In this document: positions 61,910 to 64,000 of the stretch, one piece after another | Position numbering within the stretch: the first letter of the stretch is position 1 | Layout: each line of letters opens with the position of its first letter | NCBI RefSeq assembly: GCF_900091445.1 | Contig: NZ_LT607733.1 | Coordinates: forward strand, 744,001-808,000 | Reading direction: 5' to 3' | DNA from: Micromonospora echinofusca | GTDB lineage: Bacteria; Actinomycetota; Actinomycetes; Mycobacteriales; Micromonosporaceae | Length of the DNA stretch: 64,000 nt | Translations under genes and position numbers: made by a program | Notes under the pieces: model-generated | Told to the model about the DNA's origin: nothing | The model's database searches: none | Seen by the model: the letters and a program-made list of their open reading frames with translations, nothing else

Positions 61910-62446
61910 GTGACCGCCCTGAAGGAGAAGGTGGCGCGGCTGCGCCAGGCGTACGCGCCGCACGAGCACCGGCCGCTGGGCGGTTACCTGGCGGCGATGG
62001 GCACCTACGCCGGGGTGACCGCCGGCATCGCCGGCCTGGTCCGGGCGACCGGCCGACCGGTGCCCGACCGGCCCGCCCCGGCCGACGTGGTGCTGTTGAG
62101 CATCGCCACCCACAAGCTGAGCCGGCTGCTGTCGAAGGACGCGGTGACGAGCCCGCTGCGGGCGCCCTTCACGCGATACGACAAGCCGATCGGCAGCGGC
62201 GAGGTGATGGAGCAGGTCCGTGACCAGGGCAGCTCCACCCGGCACGCGATCGGGGAGCTGCTGAGCTGCCCGTTCTGCCTCGCGGTCTGGGTCGCCACGG
62301 GGCTCACCGGCGGGCTGGTGCTCGCCCCCCGGCTGACCCGCCTGGTGGCGACCGCGCTGACCGCCGTGGCCGCCTCGGACTTCCTCCAGATGGCGTACGC
62401 GGTGGCCCAGCAGGCCGCCGAGGGCGGCGAGCACGACGAGGACTGA
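61910..62446 (+). CDS. DUF1360-family membrane protein
   Basis: A 178-aa protein of the DUF1360 family: LLSIATHKLSRLLSKDAVTSPLRAPFT, the basic loop with RYDKPIGSGEV, and GELLSCPFCLAVWVAT with the CPFC pair. Two to three membrane helices are visible. Relatives in Bacillus are sporulation-associated proteins, but the role in actinomycetes is not known. The GTG at 61910 follows GAGGAGACC and lies 45 bases after the SRPBCC-like gene, in a stretch of GAGAAGACC repeats. A strong hairpin follows. Confidence 0.85.
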   Translation: MTALKEKVARLRQAYAPHEHRPLGGYLAAMGTYAGVTAGIAGLVRATGRPVPDRPAPADVVLLSIATHKLSRLLSKDAVTSPLRAPFTRYDKPIGSGEVMEQVRDQGSSTRHAIGELLSCPFCLAVWVATGLTGGLVLAPRLTRLVATALTAVAASDFLQMAYAVAQQAAEGGEHDED

Positions 62447-62456
62447 CGACGTACGA

Positions 62457-62489
62457 CGAAGGGGGCCGGCTGCGCGCCGGCCCCCTTCG
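62457..62489. terminator. Terminator after the DUF1360 gene
   Basis: Fourteen-base perfect arms (62457-62470, 62476-62489) with a five-base loop; convergent with the next gene, so it can act for both strands. Confidence 0.85.
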
Positions 62490-62534
62490 CACGTCGATCC
62501 GTCCCACGTCCCCGGCCCCGCCGGGTCGCGCGGA

Positions 62535-62744
62535 TCAGGTCGGGGTCGTGCCGTGGTCCTCGCCGGCCCAGCCGCGGGACGTCTCCGGCTCGCGCTCGTC
62601 GGCGTCGGCTCCCGTGATGATGTCCCGGTCGACCGCCGTACGGTCGTGCTCGTTGGCGAAGTCGGGCTCCGGCAGGGTGTCCCGGCCGCCGGGGGGTTGG
62701 CCGAGCGCCGGCAGCTTCTCGTGTTCTTCCTCGTGGTGGGACAT
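62535..62744 (-). CDS. Small acidic hypothetical protein
   Basis: A 69-aa, strongly acidic, hydrophilic protein (SHHEEEHEKLPALGQPPGG, RTAVDRDIITGADADERE) with no membrane segment, cysteine or aromatic core, probably disordered. ATG at 62744 follows GAGGAGAACGAG, a convincing ribosome site. No family recognised. Confidence 0.65.
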   Translation of the reverse strand: MSHHEEEHEKLPALGQPPGGRDTLPEPDFANEHDRTAVDRDIITGADADEREPETSRGWAGEDHGTTPT

Positions 62745-62875
62745 CTCGTTCTCCTCACTGCTCGTCGGCCTCGGGTGCGCGAGGCCGTCCGCCCCAGGGG
62801 GGCGGGTGGGCGGCGAGCCGCCCCACGGACGACGGCCGCCACGGCCCGGGCCGTGGCGGCCCGGACCGCCGGGCG

Positions 62876-63115
62876 TCAGGTGACCGAACCGCCGAGCAGG
62901 TCGGCGACCTCGTCCACGGCGTACTCGCCCTCGGGCAGGGCGGCGATGCGGGTGAGGAGCTGCGCGGGCAGCTCCGCGGAGACGGCCCGGCGGTAGATGT
63001 CCGCCTGACTGATCCGCTCCTGGCCGTGGTAGAGATCCTCGAGCAGATCGTCGAGGCGCCGGATGTCCGGCTCCTCGACCACGGGCGCGTCCGTCACGGG
63101 TGCGTCGTCGGTCAC
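62876..63115 (-). CDS. Small conserved-looking hypothetical protein
   Basis: A 79-aa soluble protein. The N-terminal third is acidic (TDDAPVTDAPVVEEPD); the rest is helical (IRRLDDLLEDLYHGQERISQADIYRRAV, LLTRIAALPEGEYAVDEVADLLGG), resembling a small helix-turn-helix-like or DUF2795-like module. Good codon bias supports it; the ATG at 63115 has only a weak GAGGTCAGC-type region nearby on the coding strand. Function unknown. Confidence 0.65.
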   Translation of the reverse strand: MTDDAPVTDAPVVEEPDIRRLDDLLEDLYHGQERISQADIYRRAVSAELPAQLLTRIAALPEGEYAVDEVADLLGGSVT

Positions 63116-63474
63116 GAGAGGTCAGCTACCCGCGACCGAATCGGCCAAACGTCACCGCGCCCCGGCGCCGTGCGTGAGCGTCCCTCGTGGCGTGGCCTCG
63201 TCGGAGCGGGGCCCGGGAAGCGCGGCCCCGGCTGTGACGGCGGTCATGGCGGAGGCCGGAACACCGGCGGCGGTTCGCCCGTTGAGTCAGGTGTCGGTGT
63301 GACCAGTGTCCCCGGGCCTCACCTAAATTGCCTTCGCGGAATACCGTCCGGCTGGAGCCGCGTCGCGCCACTCGCCGAGAGGCGACCTGCACACCGGCAC
63401 CAGTGCCGCCCCCGAGCCTCAGGGCCCGGGGGCGGCACCGTTCTCCCACCCCGACGCCGACCGGGCGAGGCCGG
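63116..63474. other. Intergenic region upstream of DAHP synthase end
   Basis: This 359-base gap lies between two minus-strand genes and contains the terminator of the DAHP synthase gene (63403-63438). The AT-richer stretch near 63320-63345 may hold the promoter of the 79-residue gene. I see no other feature. Confidence 0.5.
63403..63438 (-). terminator. Terminator after the DAHP synthase gene
   Basis: Twelve-base perfect arms (63403-63414, 63427-63438) with a twelve-base loop lie 36 bases beyond the stop codon. Confidence 0.75.
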
Positions 63475-64000
63475 TCAGGCGGAGGTGGGTACGGCGGTGC
63501 GGCGGCGGGTGCGGACGGCGGCGGCCAGGTGGCTGAGGACCTCCTCGGTGGTGTCCCAGCCGATGCAGGCGTCCGTGACCGACTGGCCGTACGTCAGCTC
63601 GCGGGTCGGGTCGAGGTCCTGGCGGCCGGGGAGCAGGAAGCTCTCCAGCATGATCCCGACGATGCCGCGCTGCCCGGCGTCGAGCTGGGCCGCCACGTCG
63701 GCGGCCACCCTCGGCTGGTTGCGGTGGTCCTTGCCGCTGTTGGCGTGGCTCGCGTCGACCACCACGCGCTCGGGCAGGCCGGCCGCGCGCAGCAGCTCCA
63801 GGGCGCCGGCCACCGACTCCGCGTCGTAGTTCGGCCGGCCGCCCCCGCCGCGCAGCACCAGGTGCCCGTCGGCGTTGCCCCGGGTGTGCAGGATCGCGGG
63901 CGTGCCGGAGACGTCGATGCCGGGGAAGACGTGCGGTACGCCGGCCGCCCGGATGGCGTCGACGGCGGTGCCGATGCTGCCGTCCGGGCGGTTCTTCATG
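63475..64000 (-). CDS. Class I DAHP synthase, N-terminal part outside window
   Basis: Condenses phosphoenolpyruvate and erythrose-4-phosphate to DAHP, the first step of the shikimate pathway. About 174 C-terminal residues are visible, including KNRPDGSIGTAVDAI, the TRGN(A/P)DGH motif, VVVDASHANSGKDHRNQP (metal and substrate loop) and ESFLLPGRQDL with SVTDACIGWD. These are marks of the AroF/G/H-like class I enzymes, not the class II type common in actinomycetes. The gene runs off the right edge; the ATG at 63999 is internal. Any feedback-binding residues are out of view. Confidence 0.93.
   Translation of the reverse strand, partial: MKNRPDGSIGTAVDAIRAAGVPHVFPGIDVSGTPAILHTRGNADGHLVLRGGGGRPNYDAESVAGALELLRAAGLPERVVVDASHANSGKDHRNQPRVAADVAAQLDAGQRGIVGIMLESFLLPGRQDLDPTRELTYGQSVTDACIGWDTTEEVLSHLAAAVRTRRRTAVPTSA

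Overview
The window is very GC-rich and densely coded, and it reads as a chromosomal stretch of a filamentous actinomycete, most likely of the Micromonosporaceae. The grounds are strong GC bias at third codon positions, frequent GTG and TTG starts, a CvnABCD conservon, a 180-kDa-class NAD-glutamate dehydrogenase, a Fur/catalase pair, DUF6158/DUF1360/DUF6232 genes, a class F sortase and many LacI/ROK-controlled sugar genes. Family names come from motif recognition only; no database search was run.

Region by region. 1-7011: a thiolase (cut by the left edge), MeaB, an Asp23/Gls24 protein, an acyl-CoA mutase large subunit whose substrate residues point to isobutyryl-CoA mutase, a thioredoxin-TPR protein and an arginase-family protein with a long tail. 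7284-14599: a penicillin-binding lipoprotein, divergent from NAD-glutamate dehydrogenase. 14686-16312: a class F sortase and its overlapping, repeat-rich surface protein. 16616-18669: a GH6 cellulase behind a CebR-like operator. 18782-23202: three little-known genes on the minus strand, two of them sharing a C-terminal domain, next to fur-katA. 23435-27344: the conservon. 27480-32115: a lactonase, a von Willebrand A protein and a sugar-phosphate transferase. 32122-35710: two SpoIIE-type phosphatases around a MarR regulator. 35838-39803: a ROK repressor divergent from xylAB. 39844-42434: an AAA ATPase and an MFS transporter. 42514-48792: an alpha-glucoside uptake and hydrolysis cluster (binding protein, two permeases, LacI repressor, GH13 enzyme). 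49039-51285: a secreted M23 peptidase, then a lower-GC patch with a decayed IS701-type transposase fragment and a small four-cysteine secreted protein. 51286-54633: TspO, an apparent four-gene operon (nucleotidyltransferase, BON, metallophosphoesterase, 47-residue membrane protein) and a thymidylate-kinase-like gene. 54948-56815: murR-murQ for cell-wall sugar recycling. 57242-59291: a group 2 sigma factor behind a SigR-type promoter and an NlpC/P60 peptidase. 59793-64000: small conserved proteins and a DAHP synthase cut by the right edge.

Functional themes are plant-polymer and sugar use (cellulase, xylose, alpha-glucosides, each with its own operator-like palindrome), cell-wall metabolism (PBP, sortase, M23, NlpC/P60, MurQ) and stress signalling (catalase/Fur, SpoIIE phosphatases, SigR-controlled sigma factor). 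I see no prophage, CRISPR array, rRNA, tRNA or intact insertion sequence. The best candidates for new biology are the paired shared-domain proteins beside fur-katA, the surface protein and class F sortase with an LPRGG-like signal, the GH13 gene that seems to start at CTG, and the 47-residue GPGG protein overlapping a phosphoesterase.
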